DNA of 64,000 nt from Mycobacterium sp. URHD0025 (GCF_000426065.1 NZ_AUEQ01000006.1:62001-126000), one strand, 5' to 3'; counted from the first letter of the stretch, positions 19,301-26,572 are shown. Numbers and translations: made by a program. Notes: generated by a model from the sequence alone, not told the origin.

Positions 19301-19586
19301 CGTCGATCACCGCCAGCAGAGGCCATGCCATGGCGTCGGCCGACCACGGATCCTCCTCGGCCGTCCCGGTCAGCTCGGCGATCAGCGAACGCGGATTCCG
19401 GAACTCGACGGCCGCACAGACCCCCAGCCGGTTCGCCAGCCGCTGACTCAGCCAACGCTCCACGCCCTTGGCCGGCACCAGCACCAGCTCCTGGGCGAAC
19501 GGATCGGACGGCGGCTGCGCGAGCAGACCTGCCAGCCCGTCGGCGAGCAGATCGGTGCGCTCGGCCCGGTGCAGGTGCAATGCCAT
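16374..19586 (-). CDS. recC: RecC, Chi-recognition/scaffold subunit of RecBCD
   Basis: The 1070-residue product begins MALHLHRAERTDLLADGLA, with the ELVLVPAKGVERWLSQRLA segment diagnostic of RecC. It has an inactive helicase-like core (for example CLVGLDDGVFPRLGAVDGDD and EDRQLLLDAIGAA) without a proper Walker A. It is first in the operon, and its stop overlaps the recB start by 4 nt. RecC clamps RecB and RecD together and scans for Chi in the classic enzyme. It ends next to the MFS gene (stop 19611), 24 nt from its own start, on the same strand, so a promoter lies in or before that gap. Confidence 0.94.
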   Translation of the reverse strand: MALHLHRAERTDLLADGLAGLLAQPPSDPFAQELVLVPAKGVERWLSQRLANRLGVCAAVEFRNPRSLIAELTGTAEEDPWSADAMAWPLLAVIDDNLDQPWCAPVATHLGHFETGDEYELRQGRRYAVARRLAGLFASYARQRPQLLVDWDGLPADLSWQAPLWQALTERIDAEPPHIRHTKTLARLTESPSDLPERLSLFGHTRLPVTEIELLRALATHHDLHLWLPQPSDNLWRSLTTHTGPLPRREDSSHREVGHPLLATLGRDLRELQRALPIPDTDEYLTGTGYPDTVLGWLQSDIAANAVRPAGRVPRREDRSVQVHSCHGPARQIEVLREVLLGLLADDPTLEPRDILVMCPDIETYTPLITAGFGLGDAMPGTRGAQISIGAHPAHKLRVRLADRALVQTNPLLSVAASVLTLAGGRATASEVLNLAESAPVRARFGFTDDDLEAITAWVREANIRWGFDQEHRRPYGVEFLHNSWRFGIDRILAGVAMSDDSHAWLGTTLPLDDVSSNRVELAGRFAEFVEKLRQAVDQLSGVRPLGEWLSALAAGIEGLACSDEEWPAAQVQREFADIAEAAGAAATPMRLSDIRALLDRHLAGRPTRANFRTGTLTVCTMVPMRSVPHRVVCLVGLDDGVFPRLGAVDGDDVLARDPRTGERDIRSEDRQLLLDAIGAATQTLVVTYTGANEYSGQVRPPAVPLAELLDTLKITAEQPVDVVTAHPLQPFDIRNVTPGALLAEGPFTFDPTALTAAKASAGQRAERPAFFDHPLPAQAPGDVALEDLVSFFRDPVKGFFRALEYTLPWDVDGVSDAMPVDIDALEEWTVGDRMLTDILRGMTPADAQQAEWRRGTLPPGQLGWRRAIALRDRCALMATEALRHRSTDPQAYDVDIDLGTGRRLAGTVSPVFGDRLVSVTYSKLDGKHLLQSWIPLLALAAGYPERDWSAVCIGRPRRGDTPRVAGLGRPDDAVALLADLVAIYDAGRREPLPLPVKTSYAWAVARHAGDDPEREAGFRWRSSRFPGEDEAPAHVRAWGRGVPLSRLAGLGAYAERLWLPMLQAERSVS

Positions 19587-19610
19587 CGAGAGACAACGAT
19601 AGAGACCGGG

Positions 19611-20861
19611 TCAGACGGTCGCGGGGTTTGGCGCGGACAGCGTGGCGGGCCGGGTGACCAGAGCGACGAGCAGAGTGACCGCTCCGGCGATGACGAACGC
19701 CACCCGCACGTTGAACAGGTCGGCCGCTCCGCCCAGCAGCGCCGCGGCGAACGGTCGCGACCCGAGGAACCCGACGAGCCACAACGCCATGATGCGGCCC
19801 CGCAGTTCCTCCGGTGCCCGCTCCTGCACGACGGTGCTCAGACCCGTCATCGCCCAACCGAAACCCAGCCCCGCGACCGCGAAACCGGTCAGCGCCAAGG
19901 CTGTCACGGTGCCCAGTGCCAGCAGCGCGCAGCCGGTCACCAACAACCACAGTCCGACGGTCGAGACCATGGCGGCCGCCAGCCGGCCACGCATCGTCGC
20001 CAGCACCACCATGCCGAGGGCCGCGCCGAGGCCGAACGCCGCGGACAGCGCGCCCACCAGGTGCGCGCCGCCACCGAGGTCCTCGGCCATCGACGGGGTG
20101 AGCGTGATCGACGGATCGGAGGCGAACCCGACCGTCGTCACCGCCAGCAGGGCCAGCAGCAGCGGGCGGTCCCGCCAGACGTAGGCCAGCGCGGCGCGCA
20201 CGCGGTAGTCCCCGCCGGGGCTGCGCTCAGGCCGAGCCGGGAAAGTGACCAGCAGCAGGAACACCGCGAACACCATGTGCAGGCCCGCACTGATCGCGAA
20301 GCCCGGCGCCGCGCCGAGGTGGGCGGCCAGGTAGGCGCCGATGGCTGGGCCCAGGATGCGGCCGATGGTCATCGGAATGCTGTTGAGCGCCATGGCCGTT
20401 GCCAACTCGCCATCGCGGATCAGGCTCGGCACGACCGACTGCATGGCCGGGCCGCCGATGACGAATCCGAAACCCACGAGCGTGGAGCCGACGAGTACCG
20501 GCACCGCCGCGGCGGTGCCCTGCAGGTCGGGGGACAGGGTCAGCCAGAGTGCGGTCGAGCCGGAGCCGATGATGCACAACACCCGGCCCCACAGGATCTG
20601 GCGGGCCGGGTCGCCGACATCGGCCCACTTGCCGCTGGTCGGGCTCAGGATGAGCTGGGGGAGGAACTGCGCGACCCCCACCATGCCCACCATCACGGCC
20701 GAGCCGGTGGCGTCGAAGATGACGATGGCCGCCACGATGCCGTGCGTCCACACCGCGACGACGGAGAACATCTTGCCCCAGAACAGCGCGCCGAAGACCG
20801 GGTCGAACATGAGCTTCAGGGCGCCGCGTGGCTGCGGGCGAGCCGTCGTCCGGGTGTTCAC
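19611..20861 (-). CDS. MFS transporter (MFS_3/EntS-like)
   Basis: The 416-residue product has about 12 hydrophobic segments. The GKWADVGDPAR loop between helices 2 and 3 is a variant of the MFS signature A motif, and the general pattern resembles MFS_3 exporters (EntS-like). The start is GTG 20859-20861, which overlaps the MarR stop as GTGA, so the pair is translationally coupled. A MarR-controlled drug or metabolite exporter is the natural reading. The substrate is not known. It runs into recC on the same strand. Confidence 0.85.
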   Translation of the reverse strand: MNTRTTARPQPRGALKLMFDPVFGALFWGKMFSVVAVWTHGIVAAIVIFDATGSAVMVGMVGVAQFLPQLILSPTSGKWADVGDPARQILWGRVLCIIGSGSTALWLTLSPDLQGTAAAVPVLVGSTLVGFGFVIGGPAMQSVVPSLIRDGELATAMALNSIPMTIGRILGPAIGAYLAAHLGAAPGFAISAGLHMVFAVFLLLVTFPARPERSPGGDYRVRAALAYVWRDRPLLLALLAVTTVGFASDPSITLTPSMAEDLGGGAHLVGALSAAFGLGAALGMVVLATMRGRLAAAMVSTVGLWLLVTGCALLALGTVTALALTGFAVAGLGFGWAMTGLSTVVQERAPEELRGRIMALWLVGFLGSRPFAAALLGGAADLFNVRVAFVIAGAVTLLVALVTRPATLSAPNPATV

Positions 20862-21334
20862 GAACAGACGCTCCGCTCGAAATCGCTGACCAGTTGCTCC
20901 AACAGGTCGACGAGTGTGTCGACGTCGGATTCGCGCCAATGCGCGACGGTCTCGGCGACCATCTCGCGGCGCCGTTCGGTGACATCGGCCAGTGCCTGTC
21001 GGCCCTTGTCGGTGAGGGCGAGCACGCAGCGGCGCTGGTCCTCTGCGGCAAAGGTTTTGGTCAGCAGGCCGGCGGCGACGACATTGGCGACGGTGCGGCT
21101 GGCGGTGGAGTGCTCGACGGCCATGTACTCGGCCACCTCGCCGATCGAGGCGCTCTGCCCGGCCTTCGCCCGTTGCTCGACGGCCCGCAACACCCGCAGT
21201 GTCGACAGGGTCGGGACGCTGCCCGAGGCGTCGATCAGCCGGCGCCGCCACCCGGGGCGTTGCCGGACGGTGTGGATGCGCACCAGGAGTTCGTCGAGTT
21301 GGTTGTAGCGGGGCACCATATATGCATAGCGCAT
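20858..21334 (-). CDS. MarR-family transcriptional regulator
   Basis: The 158-residue product shows a winged-helix MarR fold. The recognition region is AEYMAVEHSTASRTVANVVA, and the wing is DQRRCVLALTDKGRQALADV. The start may be ATG 21334 or ATG 21319; the second would leave a TATGC-5-GCATA inverted repeat (21321-21335) just upstream, suited to autoregulation. Its stop overlaps the start of the MFS gene, so repressor and exporter form one operon. Confidence 0.85.
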   Translation of the reverse strand: MRYAYMVPRYNQLDELLVRIHTVRQRPGWRRRLIDASGSVPTLSTLRVLRAVEQRAKAGQSASIGEVAEYMAVEHSTASRTVANVVAAGLLTKTFAAEDQRRCVLALTDKGRQALADVTERRREMVAETVAHWRESDVDTLVDLLEQLVSDFERSVCS

Positions 21335-21335
21335 A
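21321..21335. promoter_or_regulatory. Short palindrome, candidate MarR operator
   Basis: TATGC and GCATA arms are perfect, 5 bp apart, at the 5' end of the MarR gene. On the minus strand they also give a direct TATGC repeat. It fits an autoregulatory operator but is short. Confidence 0.35.
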
Positions 21336-21367
21336 CATGTTTTTCGGCCGAAGGCGGGCGGACGAAC

Positions 21368-21424
21368 TCACGCCAGTAACGCAGTGGCGGAAAAGTCGCG
21401 GGAAAACCGCCACAGCGTTACTGG
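21368..21424. repeat. 57-nt palindromic repeat, copy A (left of wHTH-DUF559 gene)
   Basis: Arms 21373-21390 (CCAGTAACGCAGTGGCGG) and 21407-21424 pair over 18 bp with one A-A mismatch around a 16 nt loop. The whole 57 nt is repeated at 22285-22341 with only two differences, both in the loop (GT at 21395-21396 versus AC). It lies between the divergent MarR and DUF559 genes, where a terminator would serve no transcript. Confidence 0.92.
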
Positions 21425-21459
21425 CCAAGGATGTCCGTGGCAGTTGGCACACTCCGCGT

Positions 21460-22296
21460 ATGGGGGAACCGTTCATCGGCAGCGAGGCGATAGCGGCCGG
21501 CACACTGACGCGTCACGCACTGCGTAGCCGGTTCATCGCGGTGCACCGCGATGTCTACGTCGCAAGAGGAACCAAGCCCACTGCGGTGTTGCGGGCCAAG
21601 GCCAGTTGGCTGCGGTCGCGTCGACGCGGGGTGCTGGCGGGCTACTCGGCCGCGGCATTGCACGGCGCCCGCTGGATCGACGCAAGCCTGCCCGCCTACA
21701 TCATCGACAGTAATCATCGCCCCGCCCGCGGGATCATCGCGTGGGGCGACGCCATCGACGAGGACGAAATCTGTCAGATCGGCGACATGCGACTGACCAA
21801 TCCGGCCCGCACCGCGGTGGATTTGGCGTGCAAGTTCGCCGAAGACACCGCAGTGGCGGCCATCGACGCCCTGGCGAGGGCGGCCCGGCTGAAGGTTTCT
21901 GACATCGAGGCGGCGGCCGAACGCCACTCGGGCCGCAAAGGCATCAAGCAGGCCCGCGCCACGATCGCGTTGGTGGATCCGGGCGCGGAGTCGCCGCAGG
22001 AAACCTGGTTGCGGCTCTTGGTCATTCGCGCCGGCTATCCGCGGCCCGAAACGCAGTATCCCGTCTGCAACGAATACGGCGCGGTGATCGGCGAGGTCGA
22101 TCTCGCCTGGCCCAATCTGAAGATCGCGCTCGAATACGAAGGGCGGCACCATGCCGATCCCGACATCCTCCGTAAGGACATCGCGCGGGTTGACGAGATG
22201 ATCGAAAACCGCTGGATCGTCGTCCGAGTTACCTGCCGTGACGGCGAGGCCAACGTGCTCCGACGCATCGCCAAGGCGTGGGCATCACGCCAGTAA
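21460..22296 (+). CDS. wHTH (AbiEi-like) plus DUF559/PD-(D/E)XK-like protein
   Basis: The 278-residue product has two parts. Residues 5-37 form a winged-helix like AbiEi-type antitoxin N-termini (LRSRFIAVHRDVYVARG). Residues about 175-265 match the Vsr-like DUF559 nuclease fold: E181, GEVDLAW with D214, ALEYEGRHH with E225/E227 and H230/H231, D240 and W252. No AbiEii toxin partner is adjacent. The ATG 21460 start has no clear Shine-Dalgarno. The gene sits between 57-nt palindromes, and its last codons (Ser-Arg-Gln-stop) are encoded by the right copy. It interrupts the recC-echA3 neighbourhood relative to the order I recall for M. tuberculosis, suggesting insertion. A second family member is at 63043-63942. 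Confidence 0.8.
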   Translation: MGEPFIGSEAIAAGTLTRHALRSRFIAVHRDVYVARGTKPTAVLRAKASWLRSRRRGVLAGYSAAALHGARWIDASLPAYIIDSNHRPARGIIAWGDAIDEDEICQIGDMRLTNPARTAVDLACKFAEDTAVAAIDALARAARLKVSDIEAAAERHSGRKGIKQARATIALVDPGAESPQETWLRLLVIRAGYPRPETQYPVCNEYGAVIGEVDLAWPNLKIALEYEGRHHADPDILRKDIARVDEMIENRWIVVRVTCRDGEANVLRRIAKAWASRQ

Positions 22297-22341
22297 CGCA
22301 GTGGCGGAAAAACCGCGGGAAAACCGCCACAGCGTTACTGG
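22285..22341. repeat. 57-nt palindromic repeat, copy B (right of wHTH-DUF559 gene)
   Basis: This is 55/57 identical to copy A in the same orientation. The 18-bp arms (22290-22307 and 22324-22341) are unchanged. The stop codon TAA (22294-22296) of the DUF559 gene is inside the left arm. It ends 32 nt from the stop of the convergent echA3 gene, so it could also terminate transcripts, but it has no T-run. Confidence 0.92.
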
Positions 22342-22373
22342 AGAGGGGGCAGGTGGGACCGCAGGAAGCGGAA

Positions 22374-23084
22374 CTAGCCCGCGAATTCCTTTGCCAGCCC
22401 GTCGATTCCCGCGCGAATCGCGGTCAATGCCTCAGCGCGGGCCTTGAGCTTGCTGGCCACATGCGCACCGGTGTTCAGGGTCGCCGCGGCCTCGGCCGCC
22501 ACCTGCTGGGCCCGGGCGAGCACCGCGTCGGGCTCGACGACCTCATCGAGCCAGCCGCCCGCGATCGCCGCATCGCCGGTGAACACCGCGGCCATGGCGA
22601 TCCCGCGCTGAAAAGCCGCCCGGGTCAAGCGCATTCGCATGATCTCGATGGCCGCGTTCGGCAGGGTCATCCCGATCTTCACCTCGTTGGCCTGGCACCG
22701 CGTCGTCACCGAGCCGACCCGATGATCGCCGGACAACAGCAGGAACGAACCCATCGCGATGGCGTGCCCGGTCGCGGCCATGATCACCGGCACCGGGAAC
22801 GTCAGGCACCGCACCGACAGCTCGAAACCGCCCGCGAGCATGCCCAGGGTTGCCGCCACATCGCCGGACGAGAACACACTGAGGTCGAACCCGCCGCTGA
22901 AGACTTTCGAATTACCGGCCAGCACCAAGGCTTTCACCTCGCCGGCCGCCGCGCCGGCGCCCGCCTGGTCCAGCGCCGCGCCGATCTCGGCCTGCATCGC
23001 AGGCGACAGTGCGTTGACCTTGCCGTCGTCCATCGTGATCGTGGCCACGGCATCGTTGAGCTCGTAGCTCACCAGGCTGCTCAT
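22374..23084 (-). CDS. echA3: Enoyl-CoA hydratase/isomerase-family protein
   Basis: The 236-residue product is a crotonase-fold protein. SGGFDLSVF gives the CoA/oxyanion-hole strand, and ATGHAIAMGSFLLLSGDHRV the second oxyanion segment. Family members hydrate or isomerise acyl-CoAs in fatty acid metabolism. The canonical catalytic glutamates are not in the usual positions as far as I can see, so the precise reaction is open. The symbol rests on position next to recC, as I recall for M. tuberculosis echA3. It is followed upstream by a membrane gene on the same strand with 22 nt between. Confidence 0.85.
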   Translation of the reverse strand: MSSLVSYELNDAVATITMDDGKVNALSPAMQAEIGAALDQAGAGAAAGEVKALVLAGNSKVFSGGFDLSVFSSGDVAATLGMLAGGFELSVRCLTFPVPVIMAATGHAIAMGSFLLLSGDHRVGSVTTRCQANEVKIGMTLPNAAIEIMRMRLTRAAFQRGIAMAAVFTGDAAIAGGWLDEVVEPDAVLARAQQVAAEAAATLNTGAHVASKLKARAEALTAIRAGIDGLAKEFAG

Positions 23085-23106
23085 CGCACGATGGTAGCGA
23101 GTGGCA

Positions 23107-23958
23107 TCAGGCCCGATGACGCCTGCCGGAGGTTGCCGCCGGCTTGATCAGGTCGGTCTCGGGATCGTCATCGTCGTAATCGTCGTCGTCATCGTCGTGG
23201 CTGGCCTCGTAGCGGTCGCGCCAGCGGACCCGGGCCTCGGCGCCGAGGGCGTTGATGCGGTTGATCTCGGTCCGCAGCTTCTGCTCGTCGGTCTCCTTGG
23301 CGGCGTACTGGAAATAGGTCAGTACACCGCGCAACAGCTCCAGCTTCTGCTTCTCCCGCCGGGCCTGATCATGGGTGGTCAGCAGCTCCATGCGGTCCAC
23401 CGGCGGCAGAGTCGCCCAATCCAGCACCGCGGTGTTGCGCAGCTTGCGGCCACTGGGCTTGCCGGGCGTGCCCGGCTCGTCGTAGTAGGTGATCGCTCCG
23501 TCGAAACGCGACGCGATGGCCTCACCGAGCTGCTTGCGGTCCAGCGCGGAATCCCACACGATGCGCCACTCCTGTGACGGCGCCAGATACGGGATCTCGG
23601 CGGGCAGATTCAACGGCACGATATCGACGAAGTTGTCGTCGTAGGAGCTTTCGTATTTGCCGACCGTCGGCGGGTTCGCGAACTCGAACCGCAGCCCGTA
23701 GGCCGGCCGTCGCCCGTAGTTGCGGACCACCAGTTCGATCAGGTGCCAATCGGCGCTGCTCGGTTCCATGAACATCGACACGTTGGGCTGGGTGAGCTCG
23801 GCCTGCCGTTCCTTCGCCTTCAAGTACTGCCGCCAGGCATAGATCAATGCGATGACGACGACGACGATCGCCACCCATGCCGCGAGCGCAGTCCATGCAC
23901 CCGGGTCGAAACTAGCCAACTCACGCCCCCGCTCCGTGACTGAATCGATGATCCCCAC
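23107..23958 (-). CDS. Single-pass membrane protein with Asp-rich C-terminus
   Basis: The 283-residue product has one transmembrane helix at about 21-43 and a charged linker KAKERQAELTQ. A beta-rich globular domain follows (PNVSMFMEPSSADWHLIELV). The C-terminal third is helical and ends with an acidic run of nine Asp and one Tyr. No enzyme motif is visible. From memory it corresponds to the conserved mycobacterial neighbour of echA3 (Rv0633c position). The coding repeat for the acidic run is at 23166-23199. Function unknown. Confidence 0.65.
   Translation of the reverse strand: MGIIDSVTERGRELASFDPGAWTALAAWVAIVVVVIALIYAWRQYLKAKERQAELTQPNVSMFMEPSSADWHLIELVVRNYGRRPAYGLRFEFANPPTVGKYESSYDDNFVDIVPLNLPAEIPYLAPSQEWRIVWDSALDRKQLGEAIASRFDGAITYYDEPGTPGKPSGRKLRNTAVLDWATLPPVDRMELLTTHDQARREKQKLELLRGVLTYFQYAAKETDEQKLRTEINRINALGAEARVRWRDRYEASHDDDDDDYDDDDPETDLIKPAATSGRRHRA
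23166..23199. repeat. GAT/GAC microsatellite encoding a poly-Asp tract
   Basis: A run of (TCR) triplets on the plus strand encodes an HDDDDDDYDDDDPE segment on the minus strand. It is low-complexity coding sequence, prone to length change. Confidence 0.75.
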
Positions 23959-24031
23959 CAGGTGGGTATATCACGGACTTTCGATGGGGGCAGCAGTCCG
24001 GCTCAGCAAACTTCAGTCAAAAGCTGCCATG

Positions 24032-25021
24032 TCACGACGCGACGGCGGTGAGGATGTCGCGCTGCGCGGTCGCGGTGACCGGCGTGTGTACCAGTCGCTC
24101 GCCTCGGGCCAGCCACTCGGCATCGGCCCATTCGATACGCGCGGGCAGTCGCCGCCAATAGTGCGGATGCGAACGCAGATACAGCTCCACGCTGGCGTGC
24201 ACCTTGGCGTCCAGCGGGGGCCGGCACCGACCGATCGCCGGCGTCGTCCCCGACAGCGCGTCGAGATCGGTGGGGCAGGCGGTCTTGTCGACAACCCCGA
24301 GCCCCGCGGCAATCGCCCCGTCCAGGATCCAGTCGAACGCGATATCGGCAAGCGGCCAGCACGCGCCGGTGCCGCCGGCGACATCGCGGCGGGTACCCCG
24401 GAACCAGACCTCGTCGAGGTGCTCGCAGTACCGCATGGTCCGGCGCCCGCCGTCCACCGCCACCGCATGGCGGCCCGATTCCACGGTGGGTAGCGGACCC
24501 ATCCGCTGCTTCGTGCCCCGGGTGGCCGTCGCGTTCCAGAGGCCGACGAATCGCACGGGTACGGCTGGGTCGCGGTCGCCGACCAGTTGCGCCGTCAGCA
24601 CCCTGATCTGCCGCCAGTCCTGCGGGGTCCGCGGCGTGCGGGGTAGCACATAGGTGGCCAGCGCGTAGTCGAGTACGACTTCGGAGTGCGCCGGCAGCAA
24701 GCCGACCGTGCCGAGCAGGGTGGCCAGCTCACCGGCGCGGTGGCCGCCCTCGCCGCCACCGAAGACAAAGATGCGGTCCCCGGGATCCCAGGCGTCCCCG
24801 AGGAATCGGTAGGCCTCGACGATGGCTGCCCGGGCCTCGCTCACCGAGTCGCCATGGCGGCCCGGCGCGATTCGCCGGCTGTTTCGGATCGCCGCTCCAC
24901 TGTGATACCAGGTCAGCTGATCGGTGCCGTCCAGCAACCGAAACAGCATCTCGGTATTCGATGCGTCGCGGAATCCGGGATGTTCGTCTGTGTGGTCGAA
25001 GCACAACACGATGTTCTTCAC
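24032..25021 (-). CDS. DUF2235-like protein with degenerate catalytic motifs
   Basis: The 329-residue product begins KNIVLCFDHTDEHPG, which aligns with the N-terminal DGT motif of DUF2235 (Tle1-like alpha/beta-hydrolase) proteins, and includes a nucleophile-elbow position reading GGGEGGHRAGEL. Typical members have G-F-S-R-G-A there; here no serine is present. The CEHLDEVWFRGTRRDVAGG segment matches the family's GxH-D-VWFPG-H-DVGGG region with changes. It may be a non-catalytic or altered paralogue. GTG 25021 is used because GGGGG lies 5 nt upstream; TTG 25045 is the alternative. Its upstream gap (25022-25261) has no gene I can support and is less GC-rich than the genes on either side. Confidence 0.68.
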   Translation of the reverse strand: MKNIVLCFDHTDEHPGFRDASNTEMLFRLLDGTDQLTWYHSGAAIRNSRRIAPGRHGDSVSEARAAIVEAYRFLGDAWDPGDRIFVFGGGEGGHRAGELATLLGTVGLLPAHSEVVLDYALATYVLPRTPRTPQDWRQIRVLTAQLVGDRDPAVPVRFVGLWNATATRGTKQRMGPLPTVESGRHAVAVDGGRRTMRYCEHLDEVWFRGTRRDVAGGTGACWPLADIAFDWILDGAIAAGLGVVDKTACPTDLDALSGTTPAIGRCRPPLDAKVHASVELYLRSHPHYWRRLPARIEWADAEWLARGERLVHTPVTATAQRDILTAVAS

Positions 25022-25261
25022 GGTGACCCCCGGCGGGACTGTCAACTACTACTCAACTGATGCTGACTAGTACTTTGCCGGGTCGGGATGCTGATGTCCT
25101 GAGTATTGCACTACTCGAATCGCGCAAAAGGGCCCGTAGTTCCTATTGCAACGGCATGGGCAACGAAATCCGTGGCAGATGGCTCATCAGAAGGTGGGAT
25201 TGCTCTGCTGCGGCGGCGTCAATTCAGTGGATTCCGCATGTGGGTTCACTGGAACGATTCA

Positions 25262-25987
25262 TCAGCCGCCCATCAGCATGTGCCACTGCTCAAGGTTCGA
25301 CGCCCGATACACGTAGTTGCTGCGTCTCACCTCATCGAGCGGCGCGCTCGGTTCCTCGGAGTACCAGTGGCCGGGGAACACGGTCGGATCCCCGGGCAGC
25401 TGGGCCAGCGCCTGCAGGCTGCGGAACATGTCGTCGACATTGCCGCCGGGAAAGTCGGTGCGCCCGCAACCGTCGAGGAACAACGTGTCCCCGGCGACCA
25501 GTCGACCGTCCAGCAGGAAGCACTGACTGCCCGGCGTATGGCCGGGGGTGTGCAGCAGCTCGATCTCCACCGCGCCGACAGCGACCTTGTCCCCGTGTAC
25601 GTGCTCGGTGAGCTCGCTCGGCGCGATGCCGGTGACCCGCGAGACCCAGTCCGCCTCGTGGGTGTTGACGTGGACCGGCACGCTCTCGCGTTCCAGCAAC
25701 TCGGCGAGGCCCTTGAGGGAGAAGCCCGCCATGGTGCCGCCGACGTGGTCGGGGTGGTGATGGGTGACCAGCACCCCCGACAGCCGCATGCCATCGCTCT
25801 CGAGCGCGTCGACGAGATCGTTGGCCGCGTAGGCAGGGTCGACCACGACGGCGTCGCCAGTTTCGCGGTCGCCGATCAGATAGGAGAAGTTGCGCATCTG
25901 CTGGGCGATCACATCGCCGGCCGCGTAGTCGCGACCGGACAACAACTGCCGGAAGTACAAGCGGTCTTGGGCCTTGGGCTCGGACAT
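25262..25987 (-). CDS. MBL-fold metallo-hydrolase (glyoxalase II-like)
   Basis: The 241-residue product has the metallo-beta-lactamase metal motif THHHPDH (75-81), HTPGHTPGS, GDTLFLDGCGRTDF and a final PGHWY, all in glyoxalase-II/persulfide-dioxygenase order. These enzymes hydrolyse glutathione or mycothiol thioesters or oxidise persulfides with a two-metal centre. Start ATG 25985-25987. From memory it sits in the Rv0634c position. It is divergent from nsrR; the 135 bp gap holds an NsrR-like operator. Confidence 0.88.
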   Translation of the reverse strand: MSEPKAQDRLYFRQLLSGRDYAAGDVIAQQMRNFSYLIGDRETGDAVVVDPAYAANDLVDALESDGMRLSGVLVTHHHPDHVGGTMAGFSLKGLAELLERESVPVHVNTHEADWVSRVTGIAPSELTEHVHGDKVAVGAVEIELLHTPGHTPGSQCFLLDGRLVAGDTLFLDGCGRTDFPGGNVDDMFRSLQALAQLPGDPTVFPGHWYSEEPSAPLDEVRRSNYVYRASNLEQWHMLMGG

Positions 25988-26083
25988 GCGTTTCAGGGTA
26001 TTCGTGCTCCGTATCGCCTTCCGCGCGCATCTGCGCAGGTCTAAAAACCGCACGTCATCGCGTGTTTGACCCCACTCCGATAA

Positions 26084-26107
26084 AACTCGCATCAAAAATG
26101 CCGAATT
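26084..26107. promoter_or_regulatory. Candidate NsrR operator upstream of nsrR-hmp
   Basis: The site starts AACTCGCAT and continues with AAATGCCGAATT. It follows the AAC-N2-G-N-AT ... AT-N2-C pattern I recall for actinobacterial NsrR boxes, with about two deviations. It includes a GCAT-5-ATGC inverted core. It sits 16 nt before the nsrR start, placing a bound repressor across the promoter. A TTGACC -35-like hexamer is at 26066-26071. Confidence 0.5.
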
Positions 26108-26122
26108 ACTAACGTCATCGGT

Positions 26123-26572
26123 ATGCACCTCACCCGGTTCACCGACTTGGGACTCCGCACGCTGATGCTGCTGTCCTCGGGTGAATCCGAGGACCGGCGC
26201 ATCACCACCCGCACCATCGCCTCGGCCGCCAATGCCTCCGAGCACCACGTCGCCAAGGCGGTGTCCAAGCTGTCCGAGCTCGGCATGGTGCATGCCCGGA
26301 GGGGGCGGGTCGGCGGACTCGTGCTCACCGAGGCCGGGCGCAACGCCTCGATCGGCCTGCTGGTGCGCGAACTCGAAGGTGACCGCGAGGTCATCGAATG
26401 CGGTGGGGACTCCCCGTGCCCCTTGATCGCGGCCTGCCGGCTGCGGCGCCTGCTGGCCGAGGCGAAGGAGGCGTTCTATCGCGAACTCGACCGCTACACC
26501 GTGACAGACCTGACGGCCGACAACCGCTTACCGATTGTTTTACAACTCACAACCGAAGGGAATCTCCGATGA
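26123..26572 (+). CDS. nsrR: NsrR, NO-sensing Rrf2-family repressor
   Basis: The 149-residue product has an Rrf2 winged helix: MHLTRFTDLGLRTLMLL, ASAANASEHHVAKAVSKLSE and the wing RRGRVGGLVL. Three cysteines C93, C99 and C105 (EC-GGDSPC-PLIAAC) are the Fe-S ligands of NsrR. Nitric oxide destroys the cluster and releases DNA. The gene's stop overlaps the hmp start (ATGA), so sensor and flavohaemoglobin are translationally coupled. This is the clearest functional pair in the window. Confidence 0.92.
   Translation: MHLTRFTDLGLRTLMLLSSGESEDRRITTRTIASAANASEHHVAKAVSKLSELGMVHARRGRVGGLVLTEAGRNASIGLLVRELEGDREVIECGGDSPCPLIAACRLRRLLAEAKEAFYRELDRYTVTDLTADNRLPIVLQLTTEGNLR

Noticed and set aside
19044..21308. 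Long plus-strand open frame across recC, the MFS and MarR genes
   Set aside because: It crosses three well-supported genes on the other strand and is low-complexity Arg/Gly/His-rich sequence.
21368..22341. Classical insertion sequence with inverted terminal repeats
   Set aside because: The flanking copies are direct repeats that are each palindromic, and the gene is not a DDE, HUH or serine/tyrosine transposase by its visible motifs.
23166..23199. Short tandem triplets that might be a CRISPR or VNTR array
   Set aside because: It is a coding poly-Asp tract with no spacers; it is only a microsatellite.
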